Assembly (NCBI RefSeq): GCF_001646865.1
Contig: NZ_LRRB01000250.1
Span: 1-44,977, forward strand
Origin: Aldersonia kunmingensis
Lineage (GTDB): Bacteria; Actinomycetota; Actinomycetes; Mycobacteriales; Mycobacteriaceae
Length of the DNA: 44,977 nucleotides
Direction: 5' to 3'
Shown here: positions 34,580 to 44,571 of the stretch, piece after piece
How positions within the stretch are numbered: position 1 is the first letter of the stretch
Layout: every line of letters begins with the position of its first letter
Notes under the pieces: generated by a model
Seen by the model: only the letters and a program-made list of their open reading frames with translations
Databases searched by the model: none
Told to the model about the DNA's origin: nothing
Program-made: the position numbers and the translations under genes

Positions 34580-35548
34580 CTAGTTCAGCCCTGCATAGCT
34601 GTGCAGACCACTCACCACCATGTTGATGATGAAGAGGTTGAACAGCATCGCCGTGAACCCTGCGACGTTGATCCACGCCGCGCGGGTGTCACGCCATCCC
34701 GACGTCGCGCGGGCGTGCAGGTAGGCCGCGTAGACCACCCAGGTGATGAACGACATCGTCTCCTTGGGATCCCAGCCCCAGAACCGGCCCCAGGCCGCTT
34801 CGGCCCAGATCGCGCCGAGGATGACGCCGGCACCGAATAGCGGGAAGCCGATGATCGTGGTCTTGTAGGCGAGCCGGTCGAGCGTGCGGGCATCCGGCAG
34901 TCGCCGCGCGATCGCACCGATGCGGCCGTGCTCCTCGCCCTCCGGCTGGCGCAGCCGCAGCAGGAACAGCAGGCTCGCGATACCGGACACCAGGAAGATC
35001 CCGCTGCCGGTGGAAACGATAGTGACGTGGATGGGCAGCCAGTAGGAGCGCAGCGCGGGCACGACCGGTGCCGCGTCGGCGTAGAGCACGGTGGCTGCGA
35101 GGAACATCAGCACCATGACCGGCACGATCAGGAACACCCACATCGACCGGTAGCGCTGCCCGCGCAGGAACACCAGGCCGACAACCATCGCCGCAGCGGT
35201 CGCCATCGTCACGAACTCGTACATGTTGCCGAGTGGGAAGCGGTGTGTCGCGAACCCGCGCAGCACGATCGAGCCGACGTGCAGTGCGACGCCAACGATG
35301 AGCACGGCGTAGGCCATGTTGCCCAGGCGCTCGGACCACGGCTTACGCGGCGCTTCGACCACGCGGCCGGGCACTGCCGACGTCGGCGAAGCGACACCAC
35401 CGGCCGCGACGAGCTCGCGTGCCTCGGCCTGCTTCGTGCGCGCACCGGCGTACTGCCAGATGAGCAGGACGAACGCGAGGAGATACACCGCGAAGGCGCT
35501 TTCGAACGCCAGGTCGCTGTATCCGGCGATTGTCTCGTCGATCGGCAT
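34580..35548 (-). CDS. ccsB: Cytochrome c biogenesis protein CcsB/CcsA (haem handling)
   Basis: 322 residues with about eight membrane helices. It carries the tryptophan-rich haem-binding WWD motif AWGRFWGWDPKETMSFITW and conserved His in PLGNMYEF/ATHRFPLG, LPIHVTIVSTG and GLHSYAG. With ResB it forms the System II synthase that delivers haem across the membrane and attaches it to apocytochrome c. ATG 35548 is used (GGAGAG 5 bases upstream); a GTG two codons earlier overlaps the resB stop. It is last in the hemL-to-ccsB operon. The order matches Rv0529. Confidence 0.93.
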   Translation of the reverse strand: MPIDETIAGYSDLAFESAFAVYLLAFVLLIWQYAGARTKQAEARELVAAGGVASPTSAVPGRVVEAPRKPWSERLGNMAYAVLIVGVALHVGSIVLRGFATHRFPLGNMYEFVTMATAAAMVVGLVFLRGQRYRSMWVFLIVPVMVLMFLAATVLYADAAPVVPALRSYWLPIHVTIVSTGSGIFLVSGIASLLFLLRLRQPEGEEHGRIGAIARRLPDARTLDRLAYKTTIIGFPLFGAGVILGAIWAEAAWGRFWGWDPKETMSFITWVVYAAYLHARATSGWRDTRAAWINVAGFTAMLFNLFIINMVVSGLHSYAGLN

Positions 35549-35550
35549 GG

Positions 35551-37218
35551 TCACTCTCCGCTTGATGCGTTGTCTCGCTCGCCCGGAAGCAGGCGGCTGC
35601 GCAGCCGGTCGAACTCGTCGCCCCAGCCGGCATGGTCGGTCCGGGCGAGTCCGCCCAGCTCTACTACGGTACGTCGTGAACGGGTCTCTGCGCTCCCGGG
35701 TCCGTCGGCGGCCGGGTACGCGCGCACCCAGATCCGTCGTCGCCGGATCAGCAGCGACACCAGCAGACCAGCCATCATCGTGATCGCACTGATCAGCACC
35801 CAGCCCTGCGCGGGGTCGTGGCTGACCTGAAGGTTGACGAACTCCTTGGCGCCGTCGAACGTCACCTTCGTGCCGTCGGCGAGCGTCGTGCTCTCCCCCG
35901 GCTTCAGGTTCACCCGGGCCTGCTTCACCAGCCGGTCCTGCTCGATCAGGCTCTTGTCGAGCGAGAACAACGACTGCGGCTTGCCGGTGTCGAGCCCGGT
36001 ATCGCCCTTGTAGACGTCCACCGCGACAGCGGGATCGGTCATCTCCGGGTACGCCGAGGTGAGCAGCTTGCCGTTGAATGCAGCTGTCGGCGCGAACAGG
36101 CCCTCGATGGCGATCTGCTGCTTGCGGCGCTCGTCGTTGTTCGGGTACATCCCGCCCGGCGGGTCGAACCGCAGCGCACCACTGGACAGGAACGTCGTCG
36201 CGTCGTCCGGCCGCCACTGCACTGTCTCGGTGCGGGTCTCGCCGTTGGGGAAGGTCACCGTGAAGGTTGGCGCGTAGCCATGGCCCTGCAGGTACACCCG
36301 ATCGCCCGCGACGCGCAACGGGTGATTGACCTGCAGCGTGGCCTCGCGCCAAGTGTTGCTGCTGAGGTCGTCGCCAGCCTGGTAGGCGATGTTGCTGGTG
36401 AACATCTCGGCCTGGCCGTTGTCGAGGTAGTCGGCCTTGAAGTCCTTCACTCGGATGCAGACCGGAGTCATTCCGGTGCCGTCGCGCACATTGCCGGCGC
36501 GGAAGGAGTCGAAAACGGCGGGCGAGGTGCTGCAGAAGCCCGGACCGTCGTCGGCGATCACGATCACTGTGCCCTCGTAGCCGAACAGCTTGCCGACCGC
36601 GATCGACACGAGCAGCGCGACCAGAGCGAGATGGAACACCAGGTTGCCGAGCTCACGGGTGTAGCCCTTCTCGGCCGAAAGTGTGACTTCACCCGACTGC
36701 ACCGACTTATCGGACTCGCCCCGCTGGACAGTGCGCCAACCGCGCATGCGGCCGCGAATCCGCTCGACGACTTCCTCGGGCGCTTCGTCGACGGTCGTCG
36801 AGTAGTGATGCGGCAGCCGCGAGAGGTTGCGCGGCGTCGGTACGGGATCGGTGCGGAGCGCCCGGTAGTGATCGAGGCAGCGCGGCAGGATGCAGCCGAC
36901 CAGCGAGACGAACAACAGCACGTAGATCGCGGTGAACCAGAAGCTGGAGAACACGTCGAACAGCTCGAGCCGGTCCATCCACGGGCCGAGCGTCGGGCGG
37001 TCGAAGATGTACTGCTCGACCTTCTGCTCGTTGAGACTGCGCTGCGGCAGCAATGCACCGGGGATCGCCGCGAGGGCAAGCAGGAACAGCAGGGCGAGCG
37101 CGGTCCGCATGCTGGTGAGCCCGCGCCAGGTGTTGCGCACGAACGCCAGGACTCGGCCGGGCAGCGACTGACGCTGCGGCGCGGCCGGACTGCTCGGCGG
37201 TGCCTGGGTGGTTGTCAT
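35551..37218 (-). CDS. resB: ResB-like cytochrome c biogenesis protein
   Basis: 555 residues. A Pro/Gln-rich N-terminus is followed by membrane helices ([68 protein letters not shown]). A large extracytoplasmic domain follows, containing [19 protein letters not shown], then a final helix ([18 protein letters not shown]) and a charged cytoplasmic tail. This is the ResB/Ccs1 layout; it works with CcsB as the haem ligase complex. The ATG overlaps the ccdA stop by 4 bp. Confidence 0.94.
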   Translation of the reverse strand: MTTTQAPPSSPAAPQRQSLPGRVLAFVRNTWRGLTSMRTALALLFLLALAAIPGALLPQRSLNEQKVEQYIFDRPTLGPWMDRLELFDVFSSFWFTAIYVLLFVSLVGCILPRCLDHYRALRTDPVPTPRNLSRLPHHYSTTVDEAPEEVVERIRGRMRGWRTVQRGESDKSVQSGEVTLSAEKGYTRELGNLVFHLALVALLVSIAVGKLFGYEGTVIVIADDGPGFCSTSPAVFDSFRAGNVRDGTGMTPVCIRVKDFKADYLDNGQAEMFTSNIAYQAGDDLSSNTWREATLQVNHPLRVAGDRVYLQGHGYAPTFTVTFPNGETRTETVQWRPDDATTFLSSGALRFDPPGGMYPNNDERRKQQIAIEGLFAPTAAFNGKLLTSAYPEMTDPAVAVDVYKGDTGLDTGKPQSLFSLDKSLIEQDRLVKQARVNLKPGESTTLADGTKVTFDGAKEFVNLQVSHDPAQGWVLISAITMMAGLLVSLLIRRRRIWVRAYPAADGPGSAETRSRRTVVELGGLARTDHAGWGDEFDRLRSRLLPGERDNASSGE

Positions 37219-38051
37219 ATCGGCAGCGTCACCTCGGAGACGAACGCGTCCCGGACCCAGCCGACGAAGTCGTCCCACATCCCGGTCACAAGGGCGATGC
37301 CGACGAAGACCAGCATGACCCCGCCGATCACTTGGATGGTGCGGGCATTGCGCCGCAACCAGCCCACGCCGCGCAGCGCACCGGCCGATCCGAAGGCGAG
37401 GATGACGAACGGCAATCCGAGGCCGAGGCAGTACGCGATGATCAGCAAGACCCCGCGCGCGGCGGTGGTGCCGTCGGTGCCGGCGGCCACGGACATCACG
37501 CCGGCCAGCGTCGGGCCGAGGCACGGCGTCCAGCCGAGCGCGAACACCGCACCGAGCAGCGGCGCACCGGCCAAGCTGGTGATCCGGCGCGGCTCCATCC
37601 GGGTGTCGCGCTGCAATGCCGGGATCAGGCCGATGAACACCAGGCCCATGATGATCGTCACCACGCCGCCAACGCGTTGCAGCACTTCACGATTCACTGC
37701 GAGCGTCTGGATCAGCCCGAACACAGACGCGGTAGCGAGCACAAAGACGACGGTGAATCCGGCGACGAAGAGTCCAGCGGCGCCGGCGACTCGGGCCCGG
37801 CCCGTTTTGGTCGACCGTGTATTCGGGTCGCTCCGCAGGCTCCGCTCCTGCGCCGCGCCGGAAACGGTGACGGGCGGGGCATCCGCGCCGACGACGCCGG
37901 CCAGGTAGGACAGGTAGCCGGGCACGAGCGGCACGACACACGGTGAAGCGAACGAGACGAGACCGGCGAGCAGGCAGGCGCCGAGAGCCAGCACCAGCGG
38001 CCCGGTGGCCGCGGCGGTCTGGAAGCTGTCACCGACGCCTGCGAGGTTCAC
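37215..38051 (-). CDS. ccdA: CcdA thiol-disulfide electron transporter
   Basis: 278 residues with six hydrophobic helices of the DsbD/CcdA type. The two redox Cys lie in the conserved [19 protein letters not shown] and [14 protein letters not shown] motifs. It carries reducing equivalents from cytoplasmic thioredoxin to the outside, where the adjacent TlpA-like protein uses them to keep apocytochrome c cysteines reduced. A Ser/Arg-rich cytoplasmic loop of about 30 residues after the first repeat ([18 protein letters not shown]) is longer than in minimal CcdA. The start is GTG 38051, 13 bp after the thioredoxin-like stop. Confidence 0.93.
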   Translation of the reverse strand: MNLAGVGDSFQTAAATGPLVLALGACLLAGLVSFASPCVVPLVPGYLSYLAGVVGADAPPVTVSGAAQERSLRSDPNTRSTKTGRARVAGAAGLFVAGFTVVFVLATASVFGLIQTLAVNREVLQRVGGVVTIIMGLVFIGLIPALQRDTRMEPRRITSLAGAPLLGAVFALGWTPCLGPTLAGVMSVAAGTDGTTAARGVLLIIAYCLGLGLPFVILAFGSAGALRGVGWLRRNARTIQVIGGVMLVFVGIALVTGMWDDFVGWVRDAFVSEVTLPI

Positions 38052-38064
38052 AACTGCTGCCCTG

Positions 38065-38673
38065 TCATGACTGCTGCTCGGCGGCAACGCGCGCGACGAC
38101 CGGTTCGAGGTCCTCGGCGAGCAGTTCGCGCAGGAACACCGCTGCCACCCGGTGCTCCTTGTCGAGCACGAGGGTAGTGGGCACAACGCTGGTGGGGAAA
38201 TTGCCGCCGAGCGCGATCAGGCTGCGCATCGCCGGGTCGTAGATCGACGGGTAGCTGATGGCGTTGTCGGTGACGAAATCGCGCGCCTTGTCCTGCTGGT
38301 TATCGCGCACGTTGATGCCGAGGAACGCCACGCCGGAGTCCTTGGTGTCGAGGTAGACCTTCTCGAGGTCGTCGGCCTCGCCGCGGCAGGGTCCACACCA
38401 CTGACCCCACAGATTGATCACGACGGCCTTGCCCGCGAAGTCGTCGAGCGAGACGGTCTTGCCGTCCTCGGTCAGGCTCGGCCCGGACAGTTCGCCGAGC
38501 GTGCCCCGGCTCTCCGGCGGGTCGTAAAAGATGTCGGTCTTGCCGCCGGGCGAGACGAAGTCGAACGTGCCGCCCTGGGCGACTGCGTCCGAACCCGTCG
38601 AGCACGCCGAGGCGGCACCGACCGCGACGGCTGCGAAAAGCACAGCCGCCGTTCGAACAGAAAACACCTTCAC
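38065..38673 (-). CDS. TlpA/ResA-like membrane-anchored thioredoxin lipoprotein
   Basis: 202 residues. The signal peptide ends in a lipobox-like ASAC with Cys24 as the probable lipid attachment site. The thioredoxin domain begins near residue 60 and has the redox motif WCGPC (92-96) in [22 protein letters not shown], then cis-Pro in VVPTTLVLD. It reduces the haem-binding cysteines of apocytochrome c outside the membrane with electrons from CcdA. The GTG start overlaps the stop of the phosphatase gene by 4 bp. Counterpart: Rv0526. Confidence 0.92.
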   Translation of the reverse strand: MKVFSVRTAAVLFAAVAVGAASACSTGSDAVAQGGTFDFVSPGGKTDIFYDPPESRGTLGELSGPSLTEDGKTVSLDDFAGKAVVINLWGQWCGPCRGEADDLEKVYLDTKDSGVAFLGINVRDNQQDKARDFVTDNAISYPSIYDPAMRSLIALGGNFPTSVVPTTLVLDKEHRVAAVFLRELLAEDLEPVVARVAAEQQS

Positions 38674-39320
38674 GCGCCGGTCACCTTCGGGTCCGACGCA
38701 CCGGCCGGCTCTGAGTAGACGATGTCGACGAGGGTGTCGCCGACGTACACCAGCGAGGTCAGCGACGCGAGCGAGCACTGCCGCTGCCGCGGGTCGTGCC
38801 AGAGCCGCTGGCCCTGCAGGAAGCGGCGCAGCGTCCACACAGGAAGCTGATGGGAGACGACGACGGCCTCGTGGCCGGCGGCCTCGGCGCGGGCCTTGTT
38901 GACCGCCGCAAGCATGCGGTGCGCAATCTGCAGGTACGGCTCGCCCCAGGACGGCGTGAACGGGTCGCGCAGCTTCCACCAGTGCCGCGGCTTACCCAGC
39001 GCACCGTCGCCGACGGCAACCTTCAGTCCCTCGAAGGCGTTGCCGGCCTCGATGAGGTTCTCGTCGGTCTCCACCTGCAGGCCATGCGCAGCGGCGATCG
39101 GCACAGCGGTCTCCTGGGCGCGCTGCAGCGGCGAGGCGATCACGTTGGTGATGTCGTGCCCGGCGAGTGCCTTGGCCACGGCGGCAGCCTGGGTCTGACC
39201 GGTGACGGACAGATGGAAACCCGGCAGGCGGCCATAGAGGATCCCGCGCGGGTTGTGTACCTCGCCGTGCCGCAGCACGTGCACGATGGTGCGCAATTGC
39301 TCGGTCTTGGGTTCGGTCAC
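38670..39320 (-). CDS. Histidine phosphatase superfamily protein
   Basis: 216 residues. The phosphohistidine motif RHGE is in [22 protein letters not shown]; the second catalytic His is in [23 protein letters not shown] is also typical. The substrate is unknown; a broad-specificity phosphoglycerate-mutase-like phosphatase is the safest label. It lies between hemL and the thioredoxin gene, as Rv0525 does, with 4-bp overlaps on both sides (GTG start at 39320 inside the hemL stop). Confidence 0.92.
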   Translation of the reverse strand: MTEPKTEQLRTIVHVLRHGEVHNPRGILYGRLPGFHLSVTGQTQAAAVAKALAGHDITNVIASPLQRAQETAVPIAAAHGLQVETDENLIEAGNAFEGLKVAVGDGALGKPRHWWKLRDPFTPSWGEPYLQIAHRMLAAVNKARAEAAGHEAVVVSHQLPVWTLRRFLQGQRLWHDPRQRQCSLASLTSLVYVGDTLVDIVYSEPAGASDPKVTGA

Positions 39321-40630
39321 GAGGAAGTTCCTTCGGTTGCGGCGGCGGCAGCCTGGGCGGCGGCCGGCAGGGCGGCAGCGATCTTCTCGAACGAGGCGTC
39401 GTCCAACGCGGCCGATACGAACCATGCTTCGAACGCGCTCGGCGGGGCATAGACCCCGCGTTCGAGCAGCGCGTGGAAGAACGGTGCGAAGCGCCACGTC
39501 TCGGCCGCCTTGGCCGACGCGTAGTCGGTCACCGGCTTGGCGGAGAAGAACACGCTCACCATGTTGCCTGCGAACTGGACCTGGTGGGCCACACCCGCGG
39601 TGTCCAGCGCCGATCCGAGCAAATCGCCGAGACGCTTGGCGTTCGCGTCGAGCTTCGCGTACACGGCGGCATCGGCGGCGCGCAGCGTCGCGAGTCCGGC
39701 CGCCACGGCGACGGGATTCCCGGACAGGGTGCCGGCCTGATACACCGGCCCCGCCGGAGCGAGGTGGTCCATGATGTCCGCGCGGCCGCCGAACGCCGCC
39801 GCGGGCAGGCCACCACTCATCACTTTGCCGAACGTGTAGAGGTCGCCGGCGACGCCGTCGATGCCGTACCAACCTGCCGCGCTCACGCGGAAGCCGGTCA
39901 TCACCTCGTCGACGATCAGCAGCGCGTCGTGCGCGTTGGCGAGGCGGCGCAGGCCCGCGTTGAAGCCTGGCTCCGGCGCGACCGCGCCCATGTTGCCCGC
40001 CGCCGCCTCGGTGATGACTGCCGCGATCTGACCCTGGTTGGCGGCGAAGGCCTCGGCCACCGCATCGAGATCGTTGTAGGGCACGACGATGGTGTCCCCG
40101 GCCTGCGCACCGGTGACACCGGGCGATGTCGGCAGCCCGAGCGTCGCGACGCCCGAGCCTGCGTCGGCAAGCAGCGCGTCGACGTGGCCGTGATAGCAGC
40201 CGGCGAACTTGATGATCTTGGTCTTGCCGGTGAATCCGCGCGCAAGCCGGATGGCGCTCATCGTCGCCTCGGTACCGGAGTTGACCAGGCGAACCCGCTG
40301 CACGGGCTCGACGCGACCGATGATCTCCTCGGCGAGTTCGATCTCGCCCGCGGTCGGAGCACCGAAGGACAGCCCGCCCGTCGCGGCCTCACGTACCGCC
40401 TCAACGACGGCCGGGTGGGCGTGGCCGAGGATCATCGGCCCCCACGAGCACACCAGGTCGACGTAGGAGTTACCGTCTACGTCGGTCAGCGTGGCACCGG
40501 ACGCGCTAGCGATGAATCGTGGCGTACCGCCCACCGCCGAAAAGGCGCGGACCGGGGAGTTGACCCCGCCCGGAATTACCGCACTCGCCCGCTGGAATAA
40601 CTCGGCCGACCTCGACGAACTGAAAGACAC
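39317..40630 (-). CDS. hemL: Glutamate-1-semialdehyde 2,1-aminomutase
   Basis: A PLP enzyme that makes 5-aminolevulinate from glutamate-1-semialdehyde, feeding haem and corrinoid synthesis. 437 residues from GTG 40630, which follows GGAAG. Motifs: [19 protein letters not shown] at the start, the aminomutase region [41 protein letters not shown], and the PLP Lys in [19 protein letters not shown]. An upstream TTG at 40657 is a less likely start. It is the first gene of the five-gene cytochrome c operon, linking haem supply to c-type cytochrome assembly. Confidence 0.95.
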   Translation of the reverse strand: MSFSSSRSAELFQRASAVIPGGVNSPVRAFSAVGGTPRFIASASGATLTDVDGNSYVDLVCSWGPMILGHAHPAVVEAVREAATGGLSFGAPTAGEIELAEEIIGRVEPVQRVRLVNSGTEATMSAIRLARGFTGKTKIIKFAGCYHGHVDALLADAGSGVATLGLPTSPGVTGAQAGDTIVVPYNDLDAVAEAFAANQGQIAAVITEAAAGNMGAVAPEPGFNAGLRRLANAHDALLIVDEVMTGFRVSAAGWYGIDGVAGDLYTFGKVMSGGLPAAAFGGRADIMDHLAPAGPVYQAGTLSGNPVAVAAGLATLRAADAAVYAKLDANAKRLGDLLGSALDTAGVAHQVQFAGNMVSVFFSAKPVTDYASAKAAETWRFAPFFHALLERGVYAPPSAFEAWFVSAALDDASFEKIAAALPAAAQAAAAATEGTSS

Positions 40631-40783
40631 GACTTCCAGTGTCTCAGCCCGAAGCAAATCGGCAACGACAGGGTGTAGTGGTCCTCACCACGTTGTTGTC
40701 ACTGCGCCTTCGCTGCGTAGCGTCGGTCACAGCGGGCAATCCATTTGGTTTCGGGAAATTTGCCGCGGGGGATACCGTCGGAC

Positions 40784-42748
40784 ATGGCCATCACGCGGGA
40801 ACCGACGCCAACCACCGGGGACCATCTCCGTCGCGCGCTCGACGGAGTTTTGCACGACACCAAGGAAAAAGTCCGCGTCGACTTGAACCGCGACGAATTC
40901 CTCCCGCACTACACCCCGGATCTCGAACAGGCGCGCGCAAAGACGCTCGAGCAGATGCGGTTGTTGACGGCATCGGGCAACGCCGCCAATGGCTTTCGCG
41001 TGGAACATGGTGGCACCGGCGATGTCGGCGCGGCGGTCACCAGCATCGAACTGCTTGCGATGTCCGATCTCTCGCTGATGGTGAAAGCCGGCGTGCAGTG
41101 GGGACTGTTCGGTGGCGCAATCGAAAACCTCGGCACCGAACGCCACCACGAGCAGTACGTGAAACCGACCATCGACCTCGACCTGCTCGGTTGCTTTGCG
41201 ATGACCGAAACCGGTCACGGCAGCGACGTGCAAGCACTAGAGACGACGGCCACCTACGACCCGGCAACCGACGAATTCGTCATTCACTCCCCCACGCCGT
41301 CCGCGCGCAAGGACTACATCGGCGGTGCCGCCCAGCACGCGACGATGGCGGCGGTGTTCGCGCAACTCATCGTGCCGACAGAGGGACAGCCTTCCGATGC
41401 TGCCGAGTCGCAGGGCGTGCACTGCCTGGTCGTTCCCATCCGCGACGAACAGGGCAACGACCTGCCCGGCGTGACCACGTCGGACTGCGGCTACAAGGGC
41501 GGACTGCCCGGAGTCGACAACGGCCGCATCGTTTTCGACCACGTGCGCGTGCCGCGGAACAACCTGCTCAACCGGTACGGCGACGTGGACGAGAACGGCG
41601 TCTATCACTCACCGATCGAGAACACGAGCCGCCGCTTCTTCACCATGCTCGGCACTCTGGTCCGCGGGCGGATCACCGTCGGCGGCTCCGCGGCGGCCGC
41701 CGCACGGGTGGCACTGACCATCGCGACGAAGTACGGGTTGCAACGGCGGCAATTCGACGCGCCCGAGTCCGACGACGAGATCTTGATCATGGACTACCTC
41801 GTCCATCAGCGGCGGTTGCTGCCGCTGATCGCACGGGCCTACGGGCTCGGGTTCGCGCAGAACGAGCTGGTCTCCACCCTCGCCCGGCTGCAGAACGATC
41901 CGTCGGAGAATCCGCAGGAGCAGCGCGAGCTGGAGAACCGCGCGGCCGGGCTGAAGGTCGCCAATACCGATTTCGCGACCCGCGCGATCCAGGAATGCCG
42001 CGAGGCGTGCGGCGGCGCGGGCTACCTGATGGAGAACCGGCTGGTCGCGCTCAAAGCCGACACCGATGTCTTCACCACCTTCGAGGGCGACAACAAGGTG
42101 CTCACACAGCTCGTCGCCAAGGAACTGCTCACCGGCTATGCCGACGAGGTGCAGGGCATGAGCCCGGTCGAGTGGATGCGCTTCGCCGTGGACGTTGTCG
42201 GCGATGTGGTGAAGAAGCGCACCGCCGCCCAGCAGATCATCCAGACGCTCCTCGACACCCGGAAGGACAACGAGGAAGAGGGCAGCCTGTTCGACCGCGG
42301 CACCCAGCTCGACATGTTCTGTGACCGCGAGGAGTACCTGCTGTCCACCGCGGCCCGGCGGCTGCAGGGCGCGTTCAAGCGCGAGGACGATCCTTTCGAC
42401 GCCTTCAACTTCGTGCAGGACCACGTGCTCGCCGCGGCTCGCGCGCATATCGACCGGGTGGTGCTCGAGGCGTTTGTCGCGGGCATCGATGACTGCAAGG
42501 ACGACACCGCCAAGGAACTGCTCGGCGAGCTGTGCGACCTGTACGCGCTTTCGGTGATCGACGGGGACAAGGCCTGGTTTATCGAGCACCGGCGGCTGTC
42601 GGTCGAGCGCGCGAAGGCCGTCACCCGTGGCATTAACGAGCGGTGCCGCACGCTGCGCCCGCACGCGGAAACGATCGTCACCGGCCTCGGCGTGCCCGAC
42701 TATCTCCTCGGTGCCGCCATGCTCGACGGCCCCGGCACGGACGGCTGA
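40784..42748 (+). CDS. Acyl-CoA oxidase-type acyl-CoA dehydrogenase family protein
   Basis: 654 residues, longer than the usual 380-400 of short-chain acyl-CoA dehydrogenases. The central FAD-binding segment LLGCFAMTETGHGSDVQALETTATYD and KDYIGGAAQHATMAAVFAQLIV follow the acyl-CoA oxidase signature. An extra C-terminal ACOX-like helical domain (VLEAFVAGIDDCKDDTAKELLGELCDLYALSVI) is present. It should oxidise an acyl-CoA to the 2-enoyl-CoA; whether electrons go to oxygen or to ETF cannot be told. ATG 40784 is chosen. It is divergent from hemL across a 153-bp gap in which I see only a small GTGGT/ACCAC hairpin (40678-40691). Confidence 0.88.
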   Translation: MAITREPTPTTGDHLRRALDGVLHDTKEKVRVDLNRDEFLPHYTPDLEQARAKTLEQMRLLTASGNAANGFRVEHGGTGDVGAAVTSIELLAMSDLSLMVKAGVQWGLFGGAIENLGTERHHEQYVKPTIDLDLLGCFAMTETGHGSDVQALETTATYDPATDEFVIHSPTPSARKDYIGGAAQHATMAAVFAQLIVPTEGQPSDAAESQGVHCLVVPIRDEQGNDLPGVTTSDCGYKGGLPGVDNGRIVFDHVRVPRNNLLNRYGDVDENGVYHSPIENTSRRFFTMLGTLVRGRITVGGSAAAAARVALTIATKYGLQRRQFDAPESDDEILIMDYLVHQRRLLPLIARAYGLGFAQNELVSTLARLQNDPSENPQEQRELENRAAGLKVANTDFATRAIQECREACGGAGYLMENRLVALKADTDVFTTFEGDNKVLTQLVAKELLTGYADEVQGMSPVEWMRFAVDVVGDVVKKRTAAQQIIQTLLDTRKDNEEEGSLFDRGTQLDMFCDREEYLLSTAARRLQGAFKREDDPFDAFNFVQDHVLAAARAHIDRVVLEAFVAGIDDCKDDTAKELLGELCDLYALSVIDGDKAWFIEHRRLSVERAKAVTRGINERCRTLRPHAETIVTGLGVPDYLLGAAMLDGPGTDG

Positions 42749-42757
42749 CACCCGCTT

Positions 42758-42833
42758 CGCCGCACACATCCTGATGGCGCGCACAAGGTTTGGGGTGCGG
42801 GAGCGTGTGCGGCGCGTCAGGAAGTGTGCGGCG
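42758..42833. terminator. Long imperfect hairpin between convergent genes
   Basis: CGCCGCACACATCCTGA (42758-42774) pairs with TCAGGAAGTGTGCGGCG (42817-42833) with one mismatch in 17. The 42-nt interior can pair further (GCGCGCACA with TGTGCGGCGC). It fills the gap between the acyl-CoA oxidase gene and the convergent pseudogene and probably terminates transcription from both sides. Confidence 0.62.
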
Positions 42834-42866
42834 GTGGGGGGTGCGAGGCGAGGACAGCGCCGTGAA

Positions 42867-43916
42867 TCAGGACGGCCGCACGCGCAGGATCTGGTCGGTG
42901 CCGCCGCCGTTGTCGGTGGTGAGCAGGAACGAACCGTCACCTAGCGGAGTGGTCGACCGCAACCGGCCATACTGGTTCTCCAGTGCGGTCGCTTGCGCGG
43001 CCACTCCTCTCCCGTCGGGAGTCAGCTGGAAGAAGATCAGCTTCCTGGCCTGTTGCGTGGCAATCACCAGCGAATTGCTCCACGCACCCCAGCCCGGACC
43101 CGGCACAAAGGTGCCGCCCGGGGTGGCGAGCGACGGCGGCGGACCGGAAGTCCTCCACACCGCCGGAATGGCATTCGGGAAGCGAACGGTGTCGGTCATC
43201 GGCACCGACTCGTCGTAGATGCCCGGTATCCGGTTCGGCAAGTATCCGTAATTGCCGCCCGGCACAATGTGATTCACTTCCTCACCGCGGATCGTGCCCT
43301 ACTCGATCGCGTAGAGCCGCCCGGTGCCGGGCTGGAATGTCAGGCCCTGCGGATTGCGGTGCCCGAAGCTGAACACCGGGCTACCCGGGAACGGATTGCC
43401 GACGGCTGGGCTGCCATTGGTGTTGATAAGCAACACCTTTCCGCCCAGTATTCGCAGATCCTGCGACACATTGGGTTGCGCCGAATCGCCCGCGCCAACC
43501 CACAGCGTGCCGTCGCCGACCGCGAGCACGCGGCAGCCGCCATGGCGCCCGCCCGAGGCCAGCGGCAGCCCCGGTGATCACGTCCCCGATGCGGTCGAGC
43601 TTGGTCCATCCTGGGTCGGCCCGCCACGCGATCACCCTGATATCGGCGCCGGGATCCCGATGGCCCTCATGGCGTTTACGCCCGGTGTGGCACACGGCCA
43701 GCCACCACTGCCTCGGCTGCAGGTTGAGCAGGTTCTGGGCGGACTCACCAAGCCGTTGGATGTGGCACGCGCGCCCGACGGGGCAATCATCACCGGCGAA
43801 CGCGGTGGGCGATTCGTGGTCAAACGAGCGGACGGGTCGGTCGCGACGCTGAATGCGGACCTGTCGGACGCTGCCGTGAGTAGGAACAGAAACGCCTTGA
43901 CGATCGTGTTTCGCAT
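42867..43916 (-). pseudogene. PQQ-dependent sugar dehydrogenase (glucose/sorbosone dehydrogenase type), broken by internal inversion, frameshift and stop
   Basis: Minus-strand pieces form one secreted propeller enzyme. The start at 43916 encodes MRNTIVKAFLFLLTAA, half of a signal peptide. 43529-43302 encodes DGTLWVGAGDSAQPNVSQDLRILGGKVL and FSFGHRNPQGLTFQPGTGRLYAIE. 43277-42870 encodes VNHIVPGGNYGYLPNRI up to GGGTDQILRVRPS. Four lesions are visible. (1) 43665-43869 is inverted: its plus strand reads LMAFTPGVAHGQPP, then GGLTKPLDVARAPDGAIITG and DGSVATLNADLSD, the missing N-terminal part. (2) Roughly 35 codons expected after DLSD are absent. (3) An extra G in the GGGG run at about 43571-43574 shifts the frame. 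(4) TAG at 43299-43301 interrupts YAIE-GTIRGEEVNHI. The gene cannot make a working enzyme. Confidence 0.85.
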
Positions 43917-44011
43917 GCAGACACCTGCGCTCGGTCGGTCCCCCTGCTACACCGGTTACCTCACAGTGCCTAGAACCAACCCGCCGCGCCGCGGTAGCGA
44001 GAAATTCGCGC

Positions 44012-44293
44012 TCAGGAACGCACGAGCCGCGCGATCGCCTCGGACGCCTCTTTCACCTTCGCGTCCGCATTGGGACCGCCCTCCTTCGCGGCCTCGATTA
44101 CGCAGCCGGCGAGATGCGCGTCGAGCAATTTCAGCGATACCGACTGCAGCGCGCTGGTCACCGCCGACACCTGCGTAAGCACGTCGATGCAGTACCGGTC
44201 TTCGGCAATCATGCGCGAGATGCCGGCGACCTGGCCTTCGATGCGACGCAGCCTTTTGAGCAGTTCGTCCTTCTCCGGCGAGTAGGAGTTCAT
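44012..44293 (-). CDS. csoR: CsoR/RcnR-family metal-sensing repressor
   Basis: 93 residues, all-helical DUF156 fold: LLKRLRRIEGQVAGISRMI, then YCIDVLTQVSAVTSALQSVSLKLLDAHLAGCV. The C35-H60-C64 set corresponds to the Cu(I) ligands of CsoR, so copper sensing is likely, although the first-residue determinants that separate CsoR from RcnR or CstR were not examined further. It would release DNA upon metal binding. It is the last gene of a three-gene unit with two membrane-protein genes upstream; its ATG overlaps the previous stop by 4 bp. No copper ATPase is visible in the window. Confidence 0.9.
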   Translation of the reverse strand: MNSYSPEKDELLKRLRRIEGQVAGISRMIAEDRYCIDVLTQVSAVTSALQSVSLKLLDAHLAGCVIEAAKEGGPNADAKVKEASEAIARLVRS

Positions 44294-44571
44294 TCCCCCA
44301 CGATACCCCCGGCGGGTACGCAGGGCGGCGTTTCGACAGGCCCGCGAAACCGCCGGTAGATGTCGATTGCCAGCACCGCCGCGACCATGAACGCCACCGA
44401 TGCCGCGACGATCCACGGACCCGAATACGAGGTGCTCTCGTAGGACGGCGCGTTTTCGTGCATCGGACCGAAGTGCGTCGTCTGCACGCCTGCCAGCCAG
44501 CACGACACCGCCACGACGACGAGCGCGAGCGACGCGACCGCCTCGACAATCGGAATGGCGCGTCGGATCAC
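44290..44571 (-). CDS. Small two-TM membrane protein upstream of csoR
   Basis: 93 residues. Two membrane helices (about 9-28, VEAVASLALVVVAVSCWLAG; and 53-70, WIVAASVAFMVAAVLAIDIY) flank a loop with His and Met residues (THFGPMHENAPSYES). A short cytoplasmic tail ends in PPCVPAGGIVGE. GTG 44571 overlaps the previous stop (GTGA) and its own stop overlaps csoR. No family was recognised; a metal-related role is only suggested by the csoR linkage. Confidence 0.75.
   Translation of the reverse strand: MIRRAIPIVEAVASLALVVVAVSCWLAGVQTTHFGPMHENAPSYESTSYSGPWIVAASVAFMVAAVLAIDIYRRFRGPVETPPCVPAGGIVGE

Noticed and set aside
34580-36352. 590-codon frame as a fused CcsB protein.
   Set aside because: The N-terminal part is out-of-frame resB; the true CcsB starts at the ATG at 35548 behind GGAGAG.
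38670-39872. Extended 400-codon start for the histidine phosphatase.
   Set aside because: The extra N-terminus runs through hemL in the wrong frame; the GTG at 39320 with GTGA overlap gives the family length.
43665-43869. Inverted segment as a phase-variable, site-specific invertible switch.
   Set aside because: No sizeable inverted repeats flank it and no recombinase gene is present; the downstream joint is out of frame and the gene carries other lesions.
43324-44178. A 284-codon plus-strand frame overlapping the pseudogene and csoR.
   Set aside because: Only the inverted segment (43665-43869) has protein-like content; the rest is antisense of the dehydrogenase pseudogene and csoR.
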